Assembly: GCA_963662175.1 (NCBI GenBank)
Contig: OY759218.1
Location: 21,666,480 to 21,730,479, forward strand
Source of the DNA: Aradus depressus
Taxonomy: Eukaryota > Arthropoda > Insecta > Hemiptera > Aradidae
Length of the DNA stretch: 64,000 nt
Direction of reading: 5' to 3'
Position numbers and translations under genes: made by a program. Numbering within the stretch: the stretch's first letter is position 1; every line of letters starts with the position of its first letter. Shown piece after piece: positions 1 through 12,200 of the stretch. The notes below the pieces were generated by a model. It saw only the letters and a list, made by a program, of their open reading frames with translations, did not search any database and was not told the origin of the DNA.

Positions 1-41
1 AAAAGTCATTTCTTATGTTTATTTATTTATTTTTATTTCAG

Positions 42-276
42 GTTTAACTACCAACAACCATAAGATGCGCAACATCAGTGCTGAATAAAATCCGTACCAA
101 TGTTGAAAATGGCGAGGAAGGACATGGGGAAGTGTTTCAACGTCTCTGTGGTGGGACTCTCAGGGACGGAGAAGGAGAAAGGTGCAGTAGGGATAGGAAA
201 GTCCTGTCTATGTAATAGGTTCCTCCGCACCTTAGCTGATGACTATAACGCTGACCATATCTCTGTCCTAAGTCAG
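42..276 (+). CDS. RhoGAPp190: p190 exon 1: 5' UTR end, start codon and P-loop
   Basis: A TTTCAG acceptor ends at 41, so an upstream non-coding exon probably lies outside the window. Coding begins at 100 or 109. Residues include the family signature [12 protein letters not shown] and the P-loop [11 protein letters not shown]. The donor GTAAGA follows SVLSQ at 276. Phase 0. Confidence 0.92.
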
Positions 277-3200
277 GTAAGATCTCGGCAACACTAACAT
301 CTTTGTTCTCCATCATCCTTGTTTGTACCCTCTCTAGAATTGTGTAGGGGCCTTTCTCTCTGTTCTTCCTTCCCAATTTGATCTCAATGTTTTCCTAATT
401 TTATGGACGTATATTAACGAGGCTTTGGAGGTTTGCTTCCGTCTTTCCCACTCGTCCACTTGTAACACATTTACTTGAATACATTCATTTAATATAACAA
501 CGTTCACGATTTAATTTTGGTTTTATATAAGTCTGTCGACCCCCGTTAAGAATGATAATATACATTTCCAGTAAACCATAACATGGTGATTGAATACATC
601 ATACAATTTTGTACGTCAAAATAGTTTATGAATTATGTACATCAACCGATATCAAATCTAATACTAATATTATGTATACAGTTTAAAATAAATGAATATA
701 AAATCCCTATTTTTAATAAATACAATAGGTACTATTTATATTTTTATTTGTTTTAAGATCACAACGAGCAAAATATAGAAAAAAAAGAGCGAACAATTAT
801 ATAAATATAAATTAATTAACAAATAACAAGTAAATAGTAGATAATTAAAAAATTAAAGATAGGAAAATATTAAACAAAAGTTATTAAGATATAAATTATA
901 GAATATTGGTAGAGGGCCTCTGTCAGCAAAGAAAGCGTAAAGCGAAACTTGAAGCTTTCTTATGTTAGTTTTGTTCCCCTTTGTGAACAATGAGAAAAAA
1001 TTCCGTTTTCGAATAGAGGGTTTCCTCTAGCGTAAACATTTTTAAATATTTTAATTGTGTCTATTGCTTTCAAGAAGTGGAGAACGGTATTAATGAAGTT
1101 GATTTCTTTTTGAGTTATACTTTTTTCAAAAAGAGTGGACAATAGTTTAGTTATTCTCAATTCGTCTTTCTTCCAGGTATCATAATCATAACTAGTATTT
1201 TTGAGAGGGAAAATATTTATATTTTCTCTAATGACTATTTTCATTAGGTTATTTTCTTTAGATAAACATCTATAAAAATACCGTGGGGTTGCGTATACTT
1301 TAGCGAGCTTCTAGAAAACACTATTAATTAATTTGTTCGTCCATTTTGGTGAGTGTAAATGAGAATTTTTAAATGAAAGTAGTTAAATTTCTTTCTTTAA
1401 GCCGCAATTTTGAAATAATAAAATATATCAAAAAAATGTTTGGAACTGGAGTTGCTTCTGTTTGAATGAAGCTTCGTTTTTTTCATTATATTATGAAATT
1501 AGTGAGATGTAGCGCCCTTTGTGAAGGGTGTAGTCAATATTATAATAATAATGTCATTAGATAGTGAAGGTCATTCTTTCTGACGAACCCACTTCTTAAC
1601 ATAAGTAAACCCCGAGTTATTTAAACACCAACAGTTTATTCTGAAACATTCTGTATAACAGTAAAATATATTTTTAAACATTTTTAGAGTGACTTTAGCG
1701 GTCGTGTTGTTAATAATGATCACTTCCTGTACTGGGGCGATGTCATCAAAACCACAGAAGAAGGTATCGACATTCACTTCCAAGTTGTCGAACAAACTGA
1801 GTTCATTGATGATTCTTCTTTTCAGCCATTCAAAGGTAACATATACGACTTAAGATAGTATTATTTTATTTGCTACATAATAATAATTAATTAATTTACG
1901 AAACTTTCATTTCAGGTGGAAAAATGGAGCCTTATGTGAAGAGGTGTGCTGCTACCAAATTGTCATCGGCTGAAAAACTTATGTATATCTGTAAAAATCA
2001 GTTGGGTAAGAATTGCCTTTTTTAAAAATTATTATGTTGGTATACTTGTATTAAAAAAGAGGAGTATGACAATTGTTTATATTAAAAAAAAATATTGAAG
2101 GCTGGAAATTTTTATGCAAATCTCATCTCTTGATAACTGTAACCTAGATTGGGTCAGTAGAATATTCGATATAGTCTACGCGTGTGCTATGGGGCTCAGG
2201 TGTGGGGCTTCAGAGAATACGAGCAGGTAGAGTTACTACAAAGGCACGCGATAAGAAGAATATTAGGGCTGCCAAGGGTCATACCAAACTATGCGCTTTG
2301 TCTGGAAACGGGAGCAGCTCCCGTATCTCTGTACGCCTTCAAGCTCCATGTGAACTATCTGGCACATACGTTGCAAGTAGACAGCACTAGGCTCATCTTC
2401 CAGATCACTGAGGAATTGATTAGGCAGAGGAAGGGGTGGTTTGCACAGTGGGCTAGGCTGGGAGAGGAACACTCCATAGCGGTTGAAGTTCGAGGAGATG
2501 CAGAGAGACTGAGGGAGGTGGGGGATAGCCTTCTGAAGAAAATGAAAATTAGGAAATGGGAGAGCCTGGTTAGAGAGGCTGACAGTTCCAAGTTCCATCG
2601 TATATATAGAGAGCTGGTCCCTAGGGCGGGGGTTCTTTCCAGAGGGCAGACTATGTAAGAGATGAAAATAAAGTAGAAAAAACAAGAATATTATTAAAGT
2701 CCAGATGCGAATCTTTAAACCTTAATTACCAGCCTTGGCGAAAAAATTATACCCTTAAATGTCCTTTATGTAATTTTAATAAAGATGAAAATATAATCCA
2801 TTTCTTGGGTGAATGTCCCATTCTCCAGGAATTCCACACTAAATTCTTGAAAAAGAAAAAAACTAAATTACAGGGAATGCATCGCTGCGTTGGATGGGGA
2901 GAACTGGGACGCATTATATCTGTATGTTAAATGTGCCTCTCAATATAGAAAAAGACTTGTAGAGGAATTTAACTTTAATTGAATTCGGGTAAATGTTTAC
3001 AGGGAAACTCTATAATATATTATTTTTTATACAATTATAGTTATTTTATGTTTAAATATATTTCATTACATTTGATTTAATTAGTAACATGACAATTCTC
3101 TTTACTTTATTCAAGAAGGTATTTACTTTCTTTTTTTAACAATTAAAAATAAAAACTAACTCCACTTACAAGCAAGGAGAGAGGACATGTCCAACCCGAC

Positions 3201-6200
3201 AGACTGTCAAAGGACCATTGTCTAATGATGTACTGTTTTTTTAAAAAATTTTTGGTTTACTTTTCTGTATTTATCTTTCCTAAATAAACATCTTTATCTA
3301 TCTAGTCTACGCGTAATCTACTCATATAATCTACGTAGTGTATGCCTCAGAGAATATTATCTCATTGTTGCCAGGGGCCTTTAGAATTTGAGATAATTCC
3401 TGTCTCACCATCTGTTGATGCCTCCACTAATGTTTAACATCTCCAATTTCTGTGACCACACGTTCCAGGTTCCCTTACCTAAAAAAAAATGTTGAAGTCT
3501 ACAGGTCGAGCGCTAGAACTCACCTCACTCCTGTTTTAATATTGAATTGTACGATTTATACTGAATTAAGTATTTATTTTTAGGCATTGAGAAGGAATAT
3601 GAACAGAAAGTTTTGCCTGATGGAAAAATAAGTATCGATGGTTTCATTTGCGTTTTTGATGTAAGTGCAGTGCCGAACAGACCTGTTGAAAAACAAGTGG
3701 ACACCGTCTGCACTATCCTGAACAATCTGATTAAGACCAAGAAACCCGTCGTTCTGGTAGGTTTGCTCTTTGTTTATATAATTTTGTAATTTACTGAGGG
3801 ATCGCCAACTAAAATTGAGACCACTTTACTTCGGGGCCTTTATATTATATTTATGACCTAATCAAAAATCTTGTAAGTAAACGTTGTAGAAAAAACTGAG
3901 ACACATTTAAAATTAAATACGCTATTTCGCAGGACGTCCGGTTTTCGAAATACATGCTGAAAACCGTCCTGAAAGCTTGAAGCTCATATTTTTAGATGTT
4001 TTCTTGATTAACCGAAAACGGTTAGTCCTATTGAAAAATTGCTTCTTCCCAAAGTATGTAAGTTGTATCGAGTAGCAACGAATTATTTAAAAAAACATAT
4101 TTGTAGCTTTTTATTATAAGTTATAAACAAAAAGAAAAAACAAATACATATGATGTGGCCATCACACTTTCTTATACCAACCAGCTTTTACAGACCATTC
4201 TCTCTCTCTCCTTTTCTTTCTCAATTTCATTTCATACTGTATTACTGGTATAAGAAAGTTCCTCTCAGAATTACGCTGTACAATAAAACAAAGAAAACCG
4301 CTGACTCCAAAGCATTACTTTCATATACCCACTAGTAATGCCAGTGTAAATGAATTTGAGAAGGGAGAGGGAGAGAGAAATATTCATGTGTAAAACTGTG
4401 GTTGGTATAAGAAAGTCTTTTGATTTATACATGTATTTTATAACATAATTGAATATGAAAAGGATTAAAACTCTTACTTGAGTTGGGCTGCACTTTTTTC
4501 ATTATAGTCTTTTCAAAATCATTTAAAAGATGAGAGCAGCATTATTTATTTATTGTTTTGGAGTGTAAGGCAATTGGAAAAACGAATAAAATGAGAATTA
4601 CCGAGTCGTATAAGGATAGAATAGTGAAAATATTGACTGTAGTTGTGTGTTTTCTTCTTCTAGAATATCTGGAAAACTATTGCTGATATCATATATGAAA
4701 TTAATTCATTCATAGTTTCGTCTTCATTTCAGGTGACAACGAAAAATGACGATGCTCACGAACCATACATGCGAGAGGTGGAGAAGCTGGTGGGACGGAA
4801 GGAGTACCGAGGTGTGGTTCCCGTTGTAGAGACCTCCGCTCATGAGAACATCAACGTGGACCTGGCCTTCATCAGCCTTGTTCAGCTGATAGACAGGAAC
4901 AAAGGGAGAATCAAATTGTGTTCTTATGCTGAGTCGGCCCGGAGCCGGAAGGAGCATTTAGACCTCACAACTGAGGCTTTCCAGTCACTTATACGATCTC
5001 AGGTATATCCTTATAACAGAGCCCGTCATTCATTCTATAATTTTTAAATTAAATTAAAATGCAGTGCACGCAGTGATAAAAATCATGTGCACAATTTAAT
5101 AGTTTACAATTAATTTAATTGTTGTGTCATTTAACAGTTTATTTGGCATTTTTTAATAGCTACAGTGGCAATCCTTATGCCGACAACCCGGCATCACAAA
5201 AAGAAAAACAAATTCGCTGGAGAATCACCGGCAATGTACTTCCCCATCACGAATTAATCAATTGAGTTTTTGCTCTCCCCCCGAAACCACTCGCCTGTTT
5301 GGGATAACAATCTATAATGGACTTACACAGGGGATTTCTGAATCCTCATACTAAATTGGTGTGTCGATACATTCATTATATCGGCAGTTATTAGGGTTTT
5401 TGAGTATATTTGAACCATACTGAACACGTTATGGATCAGCACGACAATGGGTAGCTGATACTTGAGACCAATGTGCTATATGCTTCCGCCCTGTCTCTAC
5501 AAACTTGCCGTGATCCTCTAGTTATAAAATAGATTTTGACGTGAAAACGTCTATTCGCTCGTTAAGCACAGTGATAGCCGGCCGTCAGATTTCAATCGAT
5601 AATAACTACGAGACTAATAATAAGATAACAACGGTTGAGGTCACAATGGATAGAGCATGTCTGAACGTGTTTGTTGTGCAGTGTTTGTTTTGCCTGTGAA
5701 GTTATCGGGCTAGTGTGGGCGCCGGCGGATGATTGTTGCGAATTAGCGTTGTGTAAAATGAGAAATTAGTGTAGCATGATAACGCATTTAGATAGGACGT
5801 TGATTCGGGTGTCATTGTAAAGAGTTTGAGGAGCACTACTAGTCTCAAAGTGAAACAATAAAAATATTCCCCGAAATATATGTAAAAATCGGTATTACAT
5901 TGAAAATTGCAAAAGAATTGAAGATGTCATCTCGTATGAATCGTAAATATGTGCGGAATTATAGAAAACGCAAATCAGAGGAAAGCTCGCATCAAAACGA
6001 ATTTAAAAAGTCTAGTGCCGAGCAAATACCAGAGCTACGGCAGCATCGAAATGAAAATGTTACCTTTTCTTTCCCCCTTCAAAACTAGTCGGTCGTTTGG
6101 GCTAAAAATCAATAGTTGACTTACGTACGGGCTTCTGAATTCTCATACTGAATTCATTACATCGGTAGGGTTCTTGAGTTGAGCCCCATCCCCTGAACCC

Positions 6201-9200
6201 CCCTTCCCTTCGGCAGATTTTGCAGAAAATTAATAGGGGCTGTACTTATGGGGTTTAGAATTCTAATATAAAATTTTATGTTGATATATTCATTACATCG
6301 GCAGTTATTTTTCGAGTTGGGCCCTCCCTCTGATCCCCACCCCCTTCGGGAAAATTTAAAGGTGTCATCCTTATGTGGTTTTAAATTCATGCTTCCACTT
6401 TTTTCTAGGAAAACTCGCTCGACCACTGGCTCGCTTCGCTCTTTTTAAAGGACTCCGCCCTCTCGACCCTTGGCTCACTTCTCTCTCTTCTCTCCTCCCA
6501 ATATGTAGATAGCTCTTTGATTAAAAAGTGACTGATTTGTTTAATTCAAACAGTGTGGATCGGGTAACGTTAAATATTTTTTAGGTCTTTCTTCATTTGA
6601 ACTCCATAACATTCATTAAACATTTTGTGAATTTAGGATAAACAGTGTTAGCTCCATTCTGTCTAGACGAATTCAATTGTTTTAATGCCGCTCCTCCCTC
6701 CCTTCCTCTTGAAATAGTATTTGAATATATTATCTGAAGCTTTGAAATGGTGTCATTCAATATTGAATTATTCTCCCCCCCTCCCCCCATTTTTATGTTT
6801 ATCCTGAACATATAAATATAGTGAAAACTGACATTATTGCAGAGATATTGTGAAATAATTCAAATGAACTTGAAAGAAATAAAACTTGTTTATTTATGAT
6901 ATTGTCTAATTTCACCAACTATATGTACATGGGAGTACTTTCGGTATTTCTACCATCCTCAGCCAAAAGCATAAGTCTTATCTCTTTAGTCTTATCTCTT
7001 ATGCTTTTGGCTGAGGATGGTAGAAATACCGAAAGTACTCCCATGTAAATATAGTTGGTGAAATTAGACAATATCATAAATAAACAAGTTTTATTTCTTT
7101 CAAGTTCATATAAATATAGGTCGAACGATGTCCGCGCCGTGCTGTGAAGCTGAATTTAATTATATTAATTATCTACTTTCCATAGATTAAATGTATCGAC
7201 TCGAAATTTTATATGCGTTGGTTCAGATCTCTCTGCGTACACCTATTGATTTTCAGCCAAATCGGCGAAAGATGAGGATGGGGCGGTTTGAGGAGAGTTC
7301 AAAATATAATTATATACTTAGTCTTGCTTTGGATGATAATATTCATTATCTAATTAATTATTTTCTTTTTACAGATCACTGATCATCAGTCGATGTGGAG
7401 TCAGACCTACAAAAAGTTTTCAAAACATGAAGAATTAATGAAATTTACACAGGAATTCGGGAGCGCCAATACACAGCGAATATTCAGGCGACATGTGAAA
7501 AAGTTGAAAGATGAGCACCTAGCAAAAAAAATACAAAATTGTTTGGAAATGCTTCCTGAAATATGGCAAGAACTGATCCCTGATATATCTATGCTTCAAG
7601 ATTGGTTAGTTATCACTATATTTTCTGAGTTTAATATACTTTATTCGAAGCGATTTTGCTTCTCCAACTATATGTAATTTAGAGGTAGTTAATATAATCG
7701 ATCAAACATTCGATGTTGATTTCTCACCGGACTTCAGCCAAATTGTTCCATGGGAAGGGGAGGGAAATTAAATTATGTATTTATAAAACTACGAGCAGAA
7801 ATATGTCTCTTGGGTTAGCATACCCCCCTCCAAGTGACCCACTGAAGACTTATCTTTATCATGAGTTACCTTCAGAATCCAACATAGTCCAAAATGATGG
7901 CGAAAGTAAAATGAGTACTCTTGATTGTGATAGAGAATTTGCTACGGAATCTCAATACAAATGGATGATGTATAAATATGAAAGGAATTTGAATGTTACA
8001 TTGCCCACAAAAGAAAGTCATGGTAAAACACTCATTGGAATCGAAAATGAGGATGAAGAAGAAGAGGATGTAAACGTTCAAACTTCAGATAAAATTGTGG
8101 AATGGAACAGCAATAGAAGCACTGTCAATGAAAATGTTGGAGTCAGAATAGAAATTAATAATGGATATGGTTTACAAAATAATGAAATGCCAGTCAATGA
8201 AGAGAATGAAATATGCAACATTAACTCTAATTATAGCAATGGGAAAGATAGAAGTAATAGTATTAAATTAAATAATGTTGAAGATGACACTGTTGACGTA
8301 GTTGCCACATATATTGAAAGAAATGCCAGGATCTTTGACAATTGGGAAATGGATGACGTTCTGGAGGTAACTCATGATAAAGATAAGTCTTCAGTGGTTC
8401 ACTTGGAAGGGAGCGAAATTTAAAAATTTTGATTCAGAACTCCTTGAGTAAACCACCTACTGACTGTCAAATCAGGAAGAGGGTGTAGAGGGGGAGTGTA
8501 AAAGTTGGTCATCTAATTTGAGTTGGGGAAGCTGATTCACAGGCGACTTTTCAATGAAATAAAACTCTACATGCACTTGAAAAATATTCTTTTTTCATAT
8601 TTTCATATGAATTTTCTCTTTTCAGTGACTGGCTGGTGGTTCTTCAGCATATCAGAGAACATCCGGACTTCAGCACCTATTTCTACCAATCTGGAGAGGA
8701 GATACCCTGGACGGAAGCCGGCTGGGAGGGAGGTCAGGACACCCGGGATAGGAGGATCCCCTCCGATATCCTGGAGACTGCAGAAGCTGAAGCAATCTTC
8801 AAGACCCATGTGAATGCACTTCAGCAAGAACAAAAGAAGATAGAGTGAGCTCTTAGTTTTAATAACGTATATAGTTTTATTTTGTCCTGAGAATTACGGT
8901 GGTACCATGTTCTGTAGGATTAACCCCCCCCCCCCCCCCCCCCTTCTCGAAAACGGAATAGGTTAGAGAGTTTTTTTTTTGTTGATATTTTCCTTCAAAT
9001 AAGATCCGAAATATTTTTTCGGGTCAAAAATACTTGACAAAAACGCTCTTGAGTCAATGCTATAAAAAAGGATTTGGGTATTTAGATCTTTTGCCCAGAC
9101 AGTGATGATGAATACAGTTTCGTCGCAATGTCAGATGTGTTATAATGCATTATTATTGTATTTTCAAGATGGAAGAAACAATTCAAACAGCTGCTAGAAG

Positions 9201-12200
9201 ACACTGGCTATGTTACTCCAGGCAAATTGCTCTCTGAAATTCGCGTGTTATTTATGGGTCGAGAATGCTTTGAAAATCTCTCTGAGCAAGAATGCCAACA
9301 AATTTATGATCGACATCAAAGGGACATAGTGGACAAAGCAAAACATAATTTTCAGGTATGTAATGTCTTATTTTTGAATTATAATTAATATTATTGACGA
9401 GATGAGGACTTGAAAGTAAAGAGTTGATGGTAATTTTGCAGGAACTTCTACTAGAAAATGCTGATTTGTTTTACCATTTCAAAAGTGTTGCTCCCACGGG
9501 AACTATAACTCAGGATGATATTAAAGAGATCACAGACGCACTCAAGGATGATTCAAGGTTCGTTTTATATTCTGTTCACACCATTAACAAAAAAAAGTCG
9601 ACGGTGAATCACCGGTAATGTACTTCCTCAGAACGAATTAATCAACGTTTCGCTTCTCCTCCAAAACCAGTCGGCCGTTTGCGCTAATATTAAATAGTAG
9701 ACTTACATTGGGGCTCCTAAATCCTCATACTAAATTTTGTGTAGATAAATTCATTACATCGGCAGGTTTTTGAATTGAGCCCCATCCCCTGAACCCCCTT
9801 CCCTTCAGCCGATATCACTGAAATTTGACAGATTATGTCCTCATTGGTGTTTGACTTCAAATATGAAATTTCATGTCGATACATGCATTACATCAGCAGT
9901 TATTGGGGTTTTTGAGTTGAGCCTCTCTGATCCTCCTTTTCTGCCGATTCTGCAGAAAATTGATGTGTCGTCCTTATGGGATTTTGAATTCACATATGAA
10001 ATTATAGGCCCTACCCCACAGCTCCGTCCAGCAGATTCTCTTGCTCTTCTGAATCTCCTTGCGCAGGTTTCGCCTGGCCTCGCGGTCTCCATGTACTGCT
10101 TAAGTTCATTCACCAGTTTGGCGAACTGTCTGCCATCCTCGCGGATAGCCAACACCGTGTACTCACAGGCCCGGCTTGCGCGGACGGATGACGCTCGCTT
10201 GAACCACCGCAGCCTCCGACAGCCACGGCCAGTATACACAACCCGACCAGGTCCCGAATGGGTTAGCGAGACCGAATTCTCCCGGTACTTCGGCAGAACC
10301 AGGACCACATCAGCCCCTGCCCCCGGTGGGTGGTAAGTCCACTGGTGGGGTTGAGCACTCCCCGTGTGGGGGGGGGGGAGGGGGTGGGGGGTCCGGCTAT
10401 TCAGAACTGCCCTCTGCCGTTGTGTTTGGTCCGCGGGAGCTATTTTGTTTCGCCCCTTCCCTATGGCGTTCCAGGGAGGGCGTTCCACTATCCGCCGCCC
10501 GGGGACGCGCTCAGTAGGAGTATCACTTCTCCCCTGAGAGATCATTGTTTAGTACTCCCCTTAAAACACTATTTGTATTTTGTTAAATCAGTTCTTAATA
10601 GTTATTTTGATTTTAGGTACAAATCTCTTGATCGGCTGGACCAGGACCGGAAGCTGATGCTGTTCCAACATTTAGGGTTCGTTCACTGCCCCATCAGAGA
10701 ACATTGTCCTGCATTTCCCAATTGCATGGATGCACTCATTGAACGCATCTTAACCAACGAGCTGCAAAGGTAAGTTCGTATACTGTCACTAGTTATAAGA
10801 TCGAACTTCACAACTCACTTTTTAAAAAGAACTTTATTTAAACTACAGGATGTAAGACACCTTACTCACTAACATACAACGTTAAGATCGATAACAAAAG
10901 ACAAGATTAGAGGTTGTAGCTATCTTATATAGCGAAGGAGTGTAGACTCAGCGCTTTGAACTGATAGTTGGTTCTCGACATTATGTTCTAAATTATATTC
11001 ATTCACCTTTTGCAGAATGTCATCGTATTTTGTTTTGTCATTTGCGTCCATGTTACCAGTGATCCAGGATATTGCAGTACCCAGTCCATTTATAAGTCCT
11101 CGTTTGGTTCTATGTTTGTTAAAGAGGAGATGATCTAATTTTGTCTCAGTGTATCTTAAATGTAGCGAAATCAGTTTGAAACGACTACCGTCACTACCCC
11201 TAGCGTTAATAAGGTATAGTGATCTTTTAATATTGTCTAGCTCATTTTGGAACAATCTAGTGTTAATATTATGCATATAGGTATAGGTTTGGTTAATAAT
11301 AAATGAATCCTGTATTTTAATGCGAGTGATTGCAGCCGATTTACTTAAGTTAATTATTGTACGTGCTGCCACTGGCACCAGCATTAGAAGGAACAACATC
11401 TTCTGAAACAGACGGATTCTTAGGTTTAGTGATTTTCCTTAGCCTTTTGACACGATTAGGGTGAATTTTAAATGTGCGTTTTTGAATCGCATTCGAGTTT
11501 AATGTTCCTACCTTTGTGTTTTGATCATAACTTACTTTAAAGAATTTAGGTTTATCCTTTTTATTATAAGTTGTTTTAATGTAGGGTTCTACAGGGATTT
11601 CAGTTTCCTTTTCGCGAGTAGTGTTCAGCCTTTCGGTTCTTTTTTGTTTTTCTTCTTCTATTCGGTTTTTTACTAATTTATGTACTAATTTTAATTTTTC
11701 TAAATAATGATTAGTTTTTTGTTCTATTATTAAAGGTTCTGATAGTTCACTTACAAAGGGATTTTTAGAAACTCCAAACGTTATTTCCGTTTTCGTTATT
11801 TATAGGGGTTAGTTTTAAGTTAAGAATTCAATGGGTTGTTAAATGCTATTAAGGCTAACTTCATATTGTCTTCCGTTTTTTGACTTTTATTTTCTAGTTG
11901 GATAGCGTTTGAAATTTCAATTAGGGTGGAATGGGCTCTTTCAAGTAGCCCTTGAAAGTCTGGGTGACCAGGTGTGATGTAGTACGGTTCCACTTCGTAT
12001 AATTTTAGAAAATCGCGTAAACCTGCGTTATCAAATTCTCGGCCACTATCCATCTGCACGGTTTTAGGTATTGGAAATATAGAAAAGTAATCATTAAGAC
12101 AAGATTGTATTTCTATTTGATTTAGGCTACTGAGAGGGTAGGCCATCATTTTTTTCGAAAAGCAATCTATTATCGTTAGAAATTTACATTTGTTGTATTG

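Noticed and set aside
960..1244. 94-codon minus-strand ORF as a gene
   Set aside because: Low-complexity, no recognisable domain, and partly shared with 23222-23340, so it is better explained as a dispersed repeat.
7713..8423. Alternative (cassette) exon of p190
   Set aside because: Using the in-frame donor at 8367 leaves no spare bases, whereas exon 7 needs two; conserved exons 6 and 7 join correctly without it.
9871..10545. Host gene on the minus strand (224 codons)
   Set aside because: Its C-terminal 50 codons are antisense family A repeat, and the rest is an isolated GC-rich block with no splice partners; more likely a retroelement piece.
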